Under the pieces are notes generated by a model. The model ran no database searches. It saw nothing but the letters and a program-made list of their open reading frames with translations, and had not been told where the DNA came from. 64,000 nt of DNA, taken from the NCBI RefSeq assembly GCF_016592595.1, contig NZ_AP012977.1:558001-622000 (forward strand), in the 5' to 3' direction. Source of the DNA: Abyssogena phaseoliformis symbiont OG214. GTDB lineage: Bacteria > Pseudomonadota > Gammaproteobacteria > PS1 > Pseudothioglobaceae. Position numbers and translations under genes: made by a program. Positions 1 through 8,800 of this stretch are shown here, in pieces. The first letter of the stretch is position 1; each line of letters starts with the position of its first letter.

Positions 1-633
1 GGTATTAAGGTAGATGACCAATCTAATAAGCTAGCCGCTATTGTGACCGGTAATCGCTTTGATGCACAGTGGTCGGCTGATTTGCAGCCCTTAGATTTTT
101 TTGACATTAAGGCTGATTTGGAATCATTACTGGCATTAACAAATGCTGAATTTTCCTTTGAAGCAGCACAACATACAGCTTTACAAAAAGGGCAAACAGC
201 CAAAATTATATTAAATGGTGAGCAAGTAGGTTGGATAGGTGCACTATCACCAATGGTGCAAAAACAATTATCATTGCCTAAATGTTATTTGTTTGAAATT
301 GACTTGGCCAGTATAAAATCGCGCAATATTGCTCAATATAAAGCACTTTCAGTGTACCAACAATCTGGGCGTGATATTGCCTTAGTGCTTGATGAGGCTG
401 TGCCTGTGGCTGAGTTAATTCAAAGCGTTAAGACCATGCAGCAGCAATATTTTGTTGATGTTAACTTATTTGATGTTTACATAGGAGAGGGGGTTGAGTT
501 AGGTAAGAAAAGTGTTGCACTTAGTTTAACTTATCAATCACTAGAAGGCACATTAACAGAGGCTCAGCTTAATGCTAAAGTTGATGAAGTATTGGTGTTA
601 ATGCAAGCTCAATATTCAGCCACACTTAGATAA
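1..633 (+). CDS. pheT: Phenylalanine-tRNA ligase beta subunit, C-terminal part (partial)
   Basis: The reading frame is open from the first base, so the gene begins upstream of the window; about 210 C-terminal residues are present. PheT pairs with PheS to charge tRNA-Phe. The last ~95 residues (from YKALSVYQQSGRDIALVLD to the end) form the FDX-ACB anticodon-binding domain, with its usual SGRDIALV and late TLTEAQLNAKVDEV segments. The stop codon overlaps the ihfA start by one base, matching the pheST-ihfA arrangement of many Gammaproteobacteria. No defect is visible in the part seen. Confidence 0.95.
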   Translation, partial: GIKVDDQSNKLAAIVTGNRFDAQWSADLQPLDFFDIKADLESLLALTNAEFSFEAAQHTALQKGQTAKIILNGEQVGWIGALSPMVQKQLSLPKCYLFEIDLASIKSRNIAQYKALSVYQQSGRDIALVLDEAVPVAELIQSVKTMQQQYFVDVNLFDVYIGEGVELGKKSVALSLTYQSLEGTLTEAQLNAKVDEVLVLMQAQYSATLR

Positions 634-920
634 TGTCAATTACTAAAAAAGACATTGCCAGTGCATTGGCAAAAAACATGGACATAACCCATGTTCAGGC
701 ATTAACAATTACACATGATTTTTTTGACCAAATCAAACAAACGCTAGCCTCTGGAGAGTTGGTAAAGCTGTCTAGCTTTGGTAGCTTTGTGATTAGAAAG
801 AAGTCTGCTAGGCCAGGTAGAAACCCTAAAACTGGTGAAGTGGTTGAAATTTCAGCCAGAAAGGTGGTGGTATTTAAATCAGGACCAAAGCTTAAATCAG
901 CCACTCAAAAAGGCGAATAA
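633..920 (+). CDS. ihfA: Integration host factor subunit alpha
   Basis: A 95-residue HU/IHF-family DNA-bending protein; IHF-alpha is usually about 99 residues. The DNA-contacting arm is clear (RPGRNPKTGEVVEI), followed by the conserved VVVFKSGPKLK tail. The ATG overlaps the pheT stop (TAATG), implying translational coupling. The partner ihfB is at 57601-57879. IHF acts as an alpha/beta heterodimer in nucleoid organisation and promoter architecture. Assignment to alpha rather than HU rests on the pheT neighbour and the arm sequence. Confidence 0.93.
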   Translation: MSITKKDIASALAKNMDITHVQALTITHDFFDQIKQTLASGELVKLSSFGSFVIRKKSARPGRNPKTGEVVEISARKVVVFKSGPKLKSATQKGE

Positions 921-988
921 TCGTAAGCATATCTTAAAGAGTGCAAGTTACAGCGCTAAAATTCCACCAATATTATTAGAACTGCTTG

Positions 989-1050
989 TTAATCTGTAAT
1001 AGCTGACACACCCAAGGGCACGAGTGGCGGTGCTAGAAGTTTATCAATAT
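989..1050 (-). pseudogene. Remnant 3' end of a tandem copy of the downstream hypothetical gene
   Basis: Read on the minus strand this stretch encodes a tail of about 20 residues ending VSAITD and a stop, with IDKLL about a dozen residues earlier. The intact neighbour at 1077-1547 ends IIDKVMPVL...MSAITD. About 33 nt around the stop are close to identical between the two. The rest of the copy is absent, so this looks like the scar of a tandem duplication that has been deleted and is drifting. Confidence 0.55.
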
Positions 1051-1076
1051 TATTAAAGACTATTTAGAATTGGTTG

Positions 1077-1547
1077 TTAATCCGTAATAGCTGACATAAA
1101 ACCTTTTAATACTGGCATTACCTTGTCAATAATTTCTTGATTTTTAGCCACGTTATTCACATGACCTTCGATGGTTTTTTTTGTCTCTTGTAAGGTTGTG
1201 TTGTAATCATCATCAAATTCAAAATTAATAAAATAAAAACCCTTGGCTTTATCTCTAACAGACCTAACTGATAGAAAGTCAGTTTCCCAAGCGAGTTCTG
1301 CTTGATAGACAGCATCTGAATTTGTTGTGTCTTTTTGTAGCAAAACAAGGGTTGAGCCAAAATGAAAAATAAAGTGACTTGCACTGCAATTTGATACAGG
1401 CGTTGTGTTTAATTCGCCACTTTGAAGTGCATTGGCAATTTGCTTAAGCTGAGAGTTGTTAAGTTGGATATACTTTGCATCTAAATATTCATTAATATTG
1501 GCATTAGGATAATTGTTTTTTAAAAATTCAACAAGTCTTTTGAGCAT
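1077..1547 (-). CDS. Hypothetical protein, 156 aa
   Basis: I do not recognise this family. The protein is soluble-looking, with no signal peptide or obvious membrane span. It has a lysine-rich N-terminus (MLKRLVEFLKNNYPN), a hydrophobic beta-like middle (HFIFHFGSTLVLLQK) and an acidic stretch FEFDDDYN near residue 110. The final part is probably helical and ends FMSAITD. It is transcribed alone, convergent with pheT-ihfA. A decayed copy of its 3' end lies immediately downstream (989-1050), so the locus was once a tandem pair. The frame is intact over 156 codons and the start ATG is the first available, so it is probably a real gene. Confidence 0.6.
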   Translation of the reverse strand: MLKRLVEFLKNNYPNANINEYLDAKYIQLNNSQLKQIANALQSGELNTTPVSNCSASHFIFHFGSTLVLLQKDTTNSDAVYQAELAWETDFLSVRSVRDKAKGFYFINFEFDDDYNTTLQETKKTIEGHVNNVAKNQEIIDKVMPVLKGFMSAITD

Positions 1548-1614
1548 GGTTATGACGCTTGGTTAAAACCTGATATTATAGTCAAATATAATGAGCTATT
1601 CTTGGTAAGCGTGC

Positions 1615-2697
1615 TTATGAGTCAAATCTATCTTTATTATATCTAATGTTATAAATATCAAAAATACTAATGGCCATCGCAGCAATAATAGGGCCAATAA
1701 ACAAGCCTAAAATGCTAAATTGTATAATGCCGGCCAAGGTAGATAGTACCGTGATTAGCGTGTGGTCTAGTGTATTTGCACCACTGGATTTTTTAGATAA
1801 GAGCTTGATGATGCTAGGTCGAGCCAAATTATCAACAATAAAACCAATCACAACAGCACCAGAGATCGCAACAATCAACGCATCAGTAGTTTGACCTTGG
1901 GCGTATAAATACAAACTCAATGGTAGCCAAATAATTAAACCACCTAATAAAAGTATAAAACTAACCAACGCCATCGCAATACCAAAATATAGGGCAGGTA
2001 ATCCAATGATCATAATCGTGATTGAGAATATCACGCCTTGTAATAGTGCAATCAAAAACACACTACCCACCAGTGCAATAGATAAATTTTTAAACTGATT
2101 GAGTAAAATATCGTTTAAATGCACCGCCAGTAGCGATAAGCTTTTGATGCGCTTTACAATTTTTTTACCGTCGATATAAAAGTAATAAAGTGTAAAAATA
2201 ACAATGATTAAAAACAATACAAAATGTGATGATAGCGATACAATACTTTTAAGTATGACAATGGAGAAATCTTTAACACCAACGAGCAAGGCCTCTAAAT
2301 TGTTATTTAATGCAGTGCTTAAAGTACTTTTAATGGCGTCTGATAAGGGGAGTTTGGCAACGGTTTGATTAAAAATTTGAGTGATTTTATCAAAGTCAAA
2401 ATCATGATTGATGGCTTGTATCAAAGTAGAAATTTCCAGCGTGCTTATTAATAAAATATAACCCAGTGGTAAAATTAAAACAATCGTTACGAATAGTGTG
2501 GTTAGTAATGCTGAGCTGTTGGATGAGAATTTATTTTGTAATTGCTCATACTTTGAAAAAGTTGCAATGGCAATCATCAGTGATAAAAACAAGGCCGAGA
2601 TAAAAGGGGTAAATAGCCAAATTAATCCGCCAATAGCCAAGAGTAATAAGTTCAGCATAAATCCATGCTCAAAAGGTTTTTGTGTATTAGCATTCAT
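1615..2697 (-). CDS. AI-2E/PerM family inner-membrane permease
   Basis: 360 residues, the usual size for the AI-2E transporter (PerM/YdiK) superfamily. It shows the family pattern: N-terminal paired membrane segments (FMLNLLLLAIGGLIWLFTPF), a long charged loop, then a C-terminal cluster of spans including LPALYFGIAMALVSFILLLGG and SILGLFIGPIIAAMAISIFD. Family members export small molecules or exchange ions; the substrate cannot be deduced. The ATG overlaps the restored TGA of the frameshifted COG3323 gene (ATGA), so it is the last gene of a minus-strand operon starting with the AlkD-like gene. Confidence 0.85.
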   Translation of the reverse strand: MNANTQKPFEHGFMLNLLLLAIGGLIWLFTPFISALFLSLMIAIATFSKYEQLQNKFSSNSSALLTTLFVTIVLILPLGYILLISTLEISTLIQAINHDFDFDKITQIFNQTVAKLPLSDAIKSTLSTALNNNLEALLVGVKDFSIVILKSIVSLSSHFVLFLIIVIFTLYYFYIDGKKIVKRIKSLSLLAVHLNDILLNQFKNLSIALVGSVFLIALLQGVIFSITIMIIGLPALYFGIAMALVSFILLLGGLIIWLPLSLYLYAQGQTTDALIVAISGAVVIGFIVDNLARPSIIKLLSKKSSGANTLDHTLITVLSTLAGIIQFSILGLFIGPIIAAMAISIFDIYNIRYNKDRFDS

Positions 2698-2911
2698 TGG
2701 TTTTCCATTTTAATAACGGTGTAGCCACTTGTTTTTAAGGGTGTGCGGATTTCATGGCACTAATAACTGAGCTAAGATGATTGCTTGCACATATCATCTC
2801 CACTTTGTATTCTTTAATAGTTTCAAGTTTGTCCAAGTGCTCAATTGTAGGGTTGGCATTTTTTACAAGTTCTAGTTTTATTTCAGGGACATAAAAACTG
2901 ATTTGAAACAT
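2694..2911 (-). pseudogene. Frameshifted COG3323 (NIF3-associated, CutA-like) small protein
   Basis: From ATG 2911 the frame reads MFQISFYVPEIKLELVKN..., then KVEMICASNHLSSVISAMKSAHP and an early TAA at 2735, giving 58 residues. A -1 shift at the CACCC run restores a continuation, PLKTSGYTVIKMENQ, ending in a TGA that overlaps the perM start (ATGA). The joined product matches the COG3323 pattern: N-terminal FxVPE, then KVEMIC, then a AHP-x-x-x-x-Y-x-VIK tail. The start overlaps the AlkD-family stop. This is either a one-base lesion in a non-essential gene or a sequencing error; programmed frameshifting is less likely because no canonical slippery heptamer is seen. Confidence 0.7.
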
Positions 2912-3615
2912 TAAAATTTACCTTTTAAATAAAGTAGTCTTTGGTTTTCAGCCATGCGTTCTATGGCATATCTTAAAGTGGTTCTGGGTAGTTGCTTGTA
3001 ATTTTCTTGCAAAAATAGCTGAGTTGCTTGATGGTCTTTTTTGTACACTTCCCTAAGCAGCCAGCCAATGGCTTTGTGAATTAAATCGTGAGTATCAGCC
3101 AATAAGGCTTTGGCAATTTTTAAAGCGGGCTCAAATTCACTTTGCTTAATAAAGGCAAAGGTAGCGACAATGGCAATACGTTTTTCCCATAAATCATTAG
3201 ATTTTGAAAACTCAAATAACAATGGCAGTTGGTCTTGATGATGGTAAATATAATCCCCCACAATATGAGGCGTGGTGGTATCAACCAAATCCCAATTATT
3301 AACTGAGTTGATGTTTTTAAGATAATGCTTAAAAACAGAGACCCCATCACCCGATTGATATTTATTCACCAACATAATCAAACCACAGTGGCGCACTTCA
3401 TGAATGGGATGATGAATAAGCTTGTCTATTTCATCATCAGCAATACCCTTAAAATACTGCTTAGCAACTTGCCTAATTTGAGGCATACGCACACCCATAA
3501 ATTGGTCAAACTCAGAATACTCCCCCTTACCAGTTTTAAAAAACCACTCATTGGTTTGTCGTCTTTGCTCAGTTGCAAAAGATTTTAGTTGAGAGATAAT
3601 CTTATCACTACTCAT
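2911..3615 (-). CDS. DNA alkylation repair protein, AlkD-like
   Basis: 234 residues made of HEAT-like helical repeats, the fold of AlkD-type glycosylases that excise alkylated purines without base flipping. Recognisable features are the N-terminal FFKTGKGEYSEFDQFMGVRMP, the motif NNWDLVDTTTPHIVG near residue 110, LWEKRIAIVATFAFI near 145 and the C-terminal RTTLRYAIERM. It is the first gene of a minus-strand set with the COG3323 fragment and the perM-like gene, divergent from msrA. The frame is intact. Confidence 0.85.
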   Translation of the reverse strand: MSSDKIISQLKSFATEQRRQTNEWFFKTGKGEYSEFDQFMGVRMPQIRQVAKQYFKGIADDEIDKLIHHPIHEVRHCGLIMLVNKYQSGDGVSVFKHYLKNINSVNNWDLVDTTTPHIVGDYIYHHQDQLPLLFEFSKSNDLWEKRIAIVATFAFIKQSEFEPALKIAKALLADTHDLIHKAIGWLLREVYKKDHQATQLFLQENYKQLPRTTLRYAIERMAENQRLLYLKGKF

Positions 3616-3656
3616 CAGTTATACTAATACTTTAATTTATAAGTGGACAATCATAC

Positions 3657-4148
3657 ATGCAAATAGCCTACTTTGCTGGTGGATGTTTTTGGTGTGTTGA
3701 GGCAATTTTTCAACGCATTGAAGGGGTTACTAAGCTCACCTCTGGTTATTGCAATGGCAACACTATTGACCCCACCTATCAAGATATTTGTACAGGCACA
3801 ACTGGGCATGCTGAGGTAGTTAAAATTGAGTTTGATGAGTCAAAAGCATCCTTCAAGACATTACTAAACGTTTTTTTTGAAACGCACGACCCGACCACAC
3901 CAAACCAACAAGGCAATGATCGTGGCACGCAGTATCGTTCTGCCATTTTTTATACCAATGACGAGCAACAATCCCAAGCAATTAATATGATTAATCAAAT
4001 GAGTGATAAGATTGTAACGCAAGTTACAAAACTGGATGTGTTTTATCCCGCTGAAAATTATCACCAAAATTATTTTAATGACAATTCATTACAACCTTAT
4101 TGCCAAATGCTAATCGCACCCAAACTAGCCAAATACTTTAACCAATGA
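3657..4148 (+). CDS. msrA: Peptide methionine sulfoxide reductase MsrA
   Basis: 163 residues, typical for MsrA. The catalytic GGCFWC motif is at residues 8-13, followed by Y-C-N-G-N near residue 32 and the late AENYHQNYF motif. The enzyme reduces methionine-S-sulfoxide in proteins using thioredoxin and so repairs oxidative damage. The gene is divergent from the AlkD-like gene and overlaps the next gene by ATGA. No fused MsrB domain is present. Confidence 0.95.
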   Translation: MQIAYFAGGCFWCVEAIFQRIEGVTKLTSGYCNGNTIDPTYQDICTGTTGHAEVVKIEFDESKASFKTLLNVFFETHDPTTPNQQGNDRGTQYRSAIFYTNDEQQSQAINMINQMSDKIVTQVTKLDVFYPAENYHQNYFNDNSLQPYCQMLIAPKLAKYFNQ

Positions 4149-4891
4149 ACGAGCAAGAGCTGCTTAGATATTCTCGCCAAATACTACTACCCCAAATCAG
4201 CATTGAAGGGCAACAAGCCCTTAAAGATTCCACTTTATTGTTAATTGGCATGGGTGGCTTGGGCTCGCCCAGTGCTCTATATTTAGCTGCTGCTGGTATT
4301 GGACATTTAATCATTGCTGATTTTGATGAAGTTGAATTGTCAAATTTGCAACGGCAAATCATCCACTTTACAGACGATATTGGTAGAAAAAAAGTCAATT
4401 CTGCCAAAGATAAAATGCTTGCTATTAATCCTAACATAAAAGTCACTACGATTGAAAAACTAAATCAAGACAATCTTAATGGTTGGGTAGCTAAAGCTGA
4501 TGTCGTTTTAGATGGTACAGATAATTTTGACATCCGCTTTAAAGTTAACAAAGCTTGTGTTATACAAAAAACACCCTTAGTATCAGCAGCAGTCATTCGC
4601 TTTGAGGGGCAATTATCCGTATTTAAAGGTTACGAGCAAACACAGCCTTGCTACCAATGCTTGCATTCAGTTGAAGGAAATTCTGATGAAAATTGTACCA
4701 GCAATGGCATACTATCACCTGTTGCAGGCATAATGGGCTCGTTGCAAGCTTTGCAAGCCATCAAAGTCCTTTTAAATTTGGGCGAGCAATTAGTGGGAAA
4801 ATTAATGCTAATTGATGCGCTAGACCTTTCTTTTAGAAAAATTAAAATAAACAAAGATGAGTCTTGTAAAATCTGTGCGCACGGGGCGTAG
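4145..4891 (+). CDS. moeB: MoeB/ThiF family sulfur-carrier adenylyltransferase
   Basis: 248 residues of the E1-like family that adenylates the C-terminal glycine of MoaD or ThiS for molybdopterin or thiamine synthesis. Visible are the nucleotide loop GMGGLGSPSALYLAAAGIG (residues ~35-53), NLQRQI, DGTDNFDIRF, a zinc-binding CYQC paired with the C-terminal CKIC, and the cysteine of DENCTSNGILSPVAGIMGS. MoeB and ThiF cannot be separated from sequence alone. The ATG overlaps msrA. The last 10 bases, including the stop, lie inside the following tRNA-Pro gene. Confidence 0.9.
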   Translation: MNEQELLRYSRQILLPQISIEGQQALKDSTLLLIGMGGLGSPSALYLAAAGIGHLIIADFDEVELSNLQRQIIHFTDDIGRKKVNSAKDKMLAINPNIKVTTIEKLNQDNLNGWVAKADVVLDGTDNFDIRFKVNKACVIQKTPLVSAAVIRFEGQLSVFKGYEQTQPCYQCLHSVEGNSDENCTSNGILSPVAGIMGSLQALQAIKVLLNLGEQLVGKLMLIDALDLSFRKIKINKDESCKICAHGA

Positions 4892-4958
4892 CGCAGTCTG
4901 GTAGCGCACCACACTGGGGGTGTGGTGGTCACAGGTTTAAATCCTGTCGTCCCGACCA
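4882..4958 (+). tRNA. tRNA-Pro (GGG)
   Basis: 77-nt cloverleaf. The acceptor stem CGGGGCG pairs with CGUCCCG (one G-U). The D-arm is GCGCAGUCUGGUAGCGC, the anticodon loop is built around GGG (reads CCC/CCU), the T-loop is GGUUUAAAUCC, and the CCA end is encoded. The first 10 nt double as the last codons and stop of moeB. Confidence 0.95.
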
Positions 4959-4980
4959 ATTAAAAACGGTGTGAATAAAT

Positions 4981-5779
4981 ATGGATTCAGTGAGTCACTT
5001 TGTTTTAGGCGTAAGTGTTGGGCTGGCGATTAGCCCAAAGAAATCACCCAAAATCGTCATCATAGCTGGCATACTTGCCACAATGCCTTATTGACGTTGG
5101 CTAGTATTTTTCTTAGGCGTTTTATTAACGCACCCTATGTTGGATTTATTAACCATTTTTTGGCCTTTAGAAGTACCCAGTGTTATGATTGGCTCAATGT
5201 TTATTGTGGATTTATTTGTGTATCGCACCACTATTGTTTGGTTTTGTTGTTTTAATGATAAAAAAGCGCTCGCCAACTGTTGCTGGATATTTACTAAATA
5301 CTTGGGTGTTAGTTATTAGTACATTGTACTTAGCACTTTCATTGATATTACAATCATATGTTTTAGATGTTGTTAAATTACCCATTCATAAAGCCGAGGT
5401 AACCAATACTTTTGTGATGCCAACCCCTTTTAATTTAGTATTGTGGCGAGTTGTGGCGATAGACAAAGATACGGTGTATGATAATTTTTATCACCTTTAT
5501 AAAGGTGCTGGTTCGTGGATTAAAACCACTCACCAACAACATAAATTTAATTTAACAGACGATAGTATGATTCAAAAGCACAAGGAGTTTTCCCATGGAT
5601 TTTATCGTTTAGATGAATAAAATGACAAGCTAATTTTAAGTGATATACACATGGGCACAACAACCATGCCAATTTTTAGCTTTGAAATTGCTAAAAAGCA
5701 ACAAACAAAATGGCAAATGATTAAGCCTAAGAGCGTAGATTTTACTACCTTTGATTTTAGTAAAATGTTTGGTGACTAA
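4981..5779 (+). pseudogene. Decayed YdjM/DUF457-type membrane-bound hydrolase
   Basis: Pieces in several frames reproduce the family of inner-membrane metal-dependent hydrolases (YdjM-like). They are the N-terminus MDSVSHFVLGVSVGLAISPKK ending at a TGA near 5092, then FFLGVLLTHPMLDLLTIFWP, FIVDLFVY, a membrane region and the C-terminal FSHGFYRLDE...LILSDIHMGTTTMPIFSFEIA. The segment expected to hold the HRG-THS metal ligands between the first two pieces is missing. At least one stop, one deletion and two frame changes are present, so it is non-functional. Confidence 0.75.
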
Positions 5780-6193
5780 GATTTATTTTAATAGAATTTA
5801 GCCTTTAATCAACCAAGGCTAAAAATAAAATATAAAAAAGCTGGTGCTAATTAAATAAAAAACTTCTTTGTTTTGTTATCATATAATCATACTAGGAGAT
5901 AAAAAGATAGCGGGAAAAGCAAATATAATTAACACTGACCCCTTTATGCTACAAAGAGTTCGCCCGTTAAAAATATTTGGAAATATTGATGGGTATGTCT
6001 CATAGAAGTTAATGGTAATAGCTACAATTTTATTAAAAAACATACTAAACAATAATATCTAATGAGTCATTCAGCTAATTTCTGATGTGTTGGTTGAATT
6101 TAAGCATTAGGCTTATCCTCTTGCCTTGTGCTTATCGTTGTGTCTGTATAATCCATACCAACACCTATCAACGAGCATTTTCAAGCAAACCAA
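5780..6193 (+). other. Gene-free remnant stretch
   Basis: No intact gene is visible over about 410 nt. It holds a 9-bp inverted repeat TTTAGCCTT/AAGGCTAAA at 5797-5823, which could have been a terminator of the previous gene. A good ribosome-binding sequence (AGGAGA, 5894-5899) precedes a 32-codon open stretch beginning with ATA at 5907 (AGKANIINTDPFMLQRV...) and stopping at 6003. This looks like a gene that lost its ATG and most of its body; I cannot identify it. Confidence 0.4.
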
Positions 6194-6963
6194 ATGAAAG
6201 ACTCTTTAAGCCATTTACCCAGCAACAAGCAACCCACGTAAGGTAAATTGTCCAAGTGATTCGTGAGGAGTTTGATGGGGTTGTGAAGCACACTTCAGGC
6301 AAGAGAAAAATAGGTAAGTTAGTTAAGGTTATTCTTTACGGCTCACACGGCAACGGGTAAATAAGCCACATACTGGTTATATTAGTGATTATGATATTTT
6401 TAGTGATTGTTAATCAATTTGACTTAGGCACAAAGTATGATTTGTGGGATACGATTGAGGATAAGGTTAGAATTTTTTTTGCCACCGCTTTTAAGCTAGA
6501 GTGCAATTTAATTGTGCATACTTCAGATGAGGTAAATAGCGCACTTAAAGAAGAGCAATACTTCTTTACTGATATTATAAAACCAAGGAGTTGTGTTTTA
6601 TAAAAATGATAAACAGTATTACAAAAAAGCAGTCTTTATACTTTACCAAGCAACTGAACACTATTATTCTTGTCTTTCCTTTAGTACTGACCCAATACAA
6701 ACCTTATACCCATAACTTACAACAACTTGGCTCAATGGCCGTTCATCAAGATGAGTCATTAATTGATATTTTTCCACAAGACAGTATAGGCTTAAACGCC
6801 GCTGCTTTCAACTACTCAAACAAGCCTATGTTAAAGCACGCTATTCTAGGCATTATAAAATCACAGAAGAAGAATTAAACTATTTAGGTGAAAGAGTAAC
6901 TTGCTTACTTGCAAACCCTAACCGAATAGCCTTTGTAAAGAAAAGATTAAATCGTTTGGCTAA
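6194..6963 (+). pseudogene. Decayed nucleotidyltransferase-HEPN domain protein
   Basis: Reading across frames gives the plan of the MNT-HEPN fusion family. First is MKDSLSHLPSNKQ, then QVIREEFDGVVKHTSGKRK, a nucleotidyltransferase core KVILYGSHGNG (normally GSxARG), a DYD-like segment, NLIVHTSDEVNSALKEEQYFF, and then the HEPN part (ATEHYYSCLSLVLTQYKPYTHNL...). It finishes with CFQLLKQAYVKARYSRHYKI, LNYLGERV and CKEKIKSFG before TAA at 6961. Such proteins are toxin-like or antitoxin-like. At least four frame changes or stops interrupt it and the GSxARG arginine is lost. Confidence 0.75.
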
Positions 6964-7068
6964 ATGTAAAAACACCCCTCAATATAGTGAAAGTAAACAC
7001 TTGAAATATGACATTAAGCTTCTAGTTTATAAAAATACTTTTGATAAAAAAATGGTAAAATTGTTAGC

Positions 7069-7339
7069 ATGATGATGAATTTATCAGCGAATAGAAAAGA
7101 CACTTTAGCGGTTGAAGTTAGTCATATATCAAATTTTAGTGTATGGATTTTAACTCGTCGTAAAGAGTTATTCATGTCTTATGAAGATTTCCCTTGGTTT
7201 AAAAATCAAACCGTTAACGCAATTATGAATGTAGAAGAACTTTCTGAGGGGGTATTTTTATTGGGAAGATATTGACGTGGATTTAACTGAAAAAATGATT
7301 GAACGTCCTAAAGACTTTCCATTAACGGCAAATACTTAG
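7069..7339 (+). pseudogene. Frameshifted DUF2442 protein
   Basis: The first frame gives VSHISNFSVWILTRRKELFMSYEDFPWFKN followed by MNVEELSEG, diagnostic of DUF2442. A GGGGG run near 7247-7251 then shifts the frame. In the next frame the expected continuation FYWEDIDVDLTEKMIERPKDF runs to a stop at 7337-7339. DUF2442 proteins are small and often sit beside toxin-antitoxin-like genes, which fits the decayed MNT-HEPN gene upstream. A single-base change explains the disruption. Confidence 0.8.
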
Positions 7340-7535
7340 TATTTACTTCAGTTACTAATGTGCCAGCTGGGTTTTGTTGTTGAGCGTTTATCCTTAATTA
7401 TCAAATACCAGAAGCGATGCTTAAATTAGGTATTATTAACTAACAAAAAATTGCACTTAAAATCTGAATTTAAGAATGATAATTTATTCTTTATTTGTGC
7501 GTTAAAATTTTAAACATTATATGACGAGGAAAACT

Positions 7536-8789
7536 ATGTTCGATAAATCTCAAACGTTAGCTAAAGTAGATACTGAAATTCATCAGGCAATTGCACTAGA
7601 AGAGGCTCGCCAAGAGGTACATATTGAGTTAATTGCCAGTGAAAACTATACCTCACCTGCAGTGATGGAGGCGCAAGGTTCACAATTGACGAATAAGTAT
7701 GCTGAGGGCTATCCGCGTAAGCGCTATTATGGTGGATGCGAGCATGTTGATACAGTTGAGCAATTAGCGATTGACCGTGCTAAAGCATTATTTGGTGCAG
7801 ATTATGCGAATGTGCAGCCGCATTCTGGCTCTCAGGCAAATGCTGCGGTTTTTCAGGCATTGTTAGTGCCGGGAGATACAATTTTAGGTATGAGTTTGGC
7901 ACATGGTGGGCATTTAACGCATGGTGCTGCGCCTTCGTTTTCGGGTAAAAACTTTAATGCCATTCAGTATGGCTTGAATGAAAAAACGGGTGAAATTGAT
8001 TATGAGCAAGTTGAGGTTTTAGCAAAAGAGTATAAGCCTAAAATGATTATTGCTGGTTTTTCGGCGTATTCACGTGTGGTTGATTGGCAACGTTTTAGAG
8101 AAATTGCAGATGCTGTTAGTGCTTATTTAATGGTTGATATGGCGCATGTTGCAGGTTTGATAGCAACGGGTGAGTATCCATCGCCAGTGGCAATTGCAGA
8201 TGTAACTACAACAACCACGCATAAAACACTTCGCGGCCCTCGTGGTGGTTTAATTTTGGCTAAGGCCAATGAGGCAATTGAGAAGAAACTTAATTCTGCC
8301 ATTTTCCCTGGTATTCAAGGCGGGCCACTGATGCATATTATTGCTGCTAAGGCGGTGAGTTTTAAAGAGGCAATGAGTGATGAGTATAAGGTTTATCAAA
8401 AGCAAGTAAAGATTAATGCACAAGTGATGGCCAATATATTTATTGAACGCGGGTTTGATGTGGTGTCAGGTGGTACGGATGACCATTTATTTTTAGTAAG
8501 TTTTATTGACCAAGGGTTAACAGGTAAAGCAGTAGATGCTGCCTTAGGTAGTGCACATATTACGGTTAATATGAATGTGGTGCCGAATGACCCGCAGTCT
8601 CCTTTTGTAACCAGTGGTATCCGCGTGGGTACGCCAGCGGTGACAACGCGTGGTTTTAATGAAGCTGATTGTGCCGATTTAGCCACGTGGATGTGTGATA
8701 TTTGTGATGATTTAGAGAATGAGGCTGTGATTAACAAGGTTAGAGAAAAAGTCACCAATTTTTGTGCTAAATACCCAGTTTATAACTAG
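7536..8789 (+). CDS. glyA: Serine hydroxymethyltransferase
   Basis: 417 residues, the length of E. coli GlyA. It interconverts serine and glycine and feeds one-carbon units to tetrahydrofolate in the cytosol. The PLP-binding lysine is in [14 protein letters not shown] (near residue 230). Other landmarks are [23 protein letters not shown] and the C-terminal [16 protein letters not shown] chose ATG 7536 ([12 protein letters not shown]) because GAGGA lies about 8 nt upstream; the in-frame ATG at 7521 would add MTRKT and lacks a spaced ribosome site. It is followed 11 nt later by nrdR, a common pairing. Confidence 0.97.
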   Translation: MFDKSQTLAKVDTEIHQAIALEEARQEVHIELIASENYTSPAVMEAQGSQLTNKYAEGYPRKRYYGGCEHVDTVEQLAIDRAKALFGADYANVQPHSGSQANAAVFQALLVPGDTILGMSLAHGGHLTHGAAPSFSGKNFNAIQYGLNEKTGEIDYEQVEVLAKEYKPKMIIAGFSAYSRVVDWQRFREIADAVSAYLMVDMAHVAGLIATGEYPSPVAIADVTTTTTHKTLRGPRGGLILAKANEAIEKKLNSAIFPGIQGGPLMHIIAAKAVSFKEAMSDEYKVYQKQVKINAQVMANIFIERGFDVVSGGTDDHLFLVSFIDQGLTGKAVDAALGSAHITVNMNVVPNDPQSPFVTSGIRVGTPAVTTRGFNEADCADLATWMCDICDDLENEAVINKVREKVTNFCAKYPVYN

Positions 8790-8800
8790 ATTAAGCCTAT

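Noticed and set aside
5797-5823. TTTAGCCTT/AAGGCTAAA as a strong terminator
   Set aside because: Neither strand has a T-run directly after the stem, so it is noted only as an inverted repeat.
8396-8758. Long minus-strand open frame inside glyA
   Set aside because: It is the mirror of a conserved coding region and has no family features or ribosome site.
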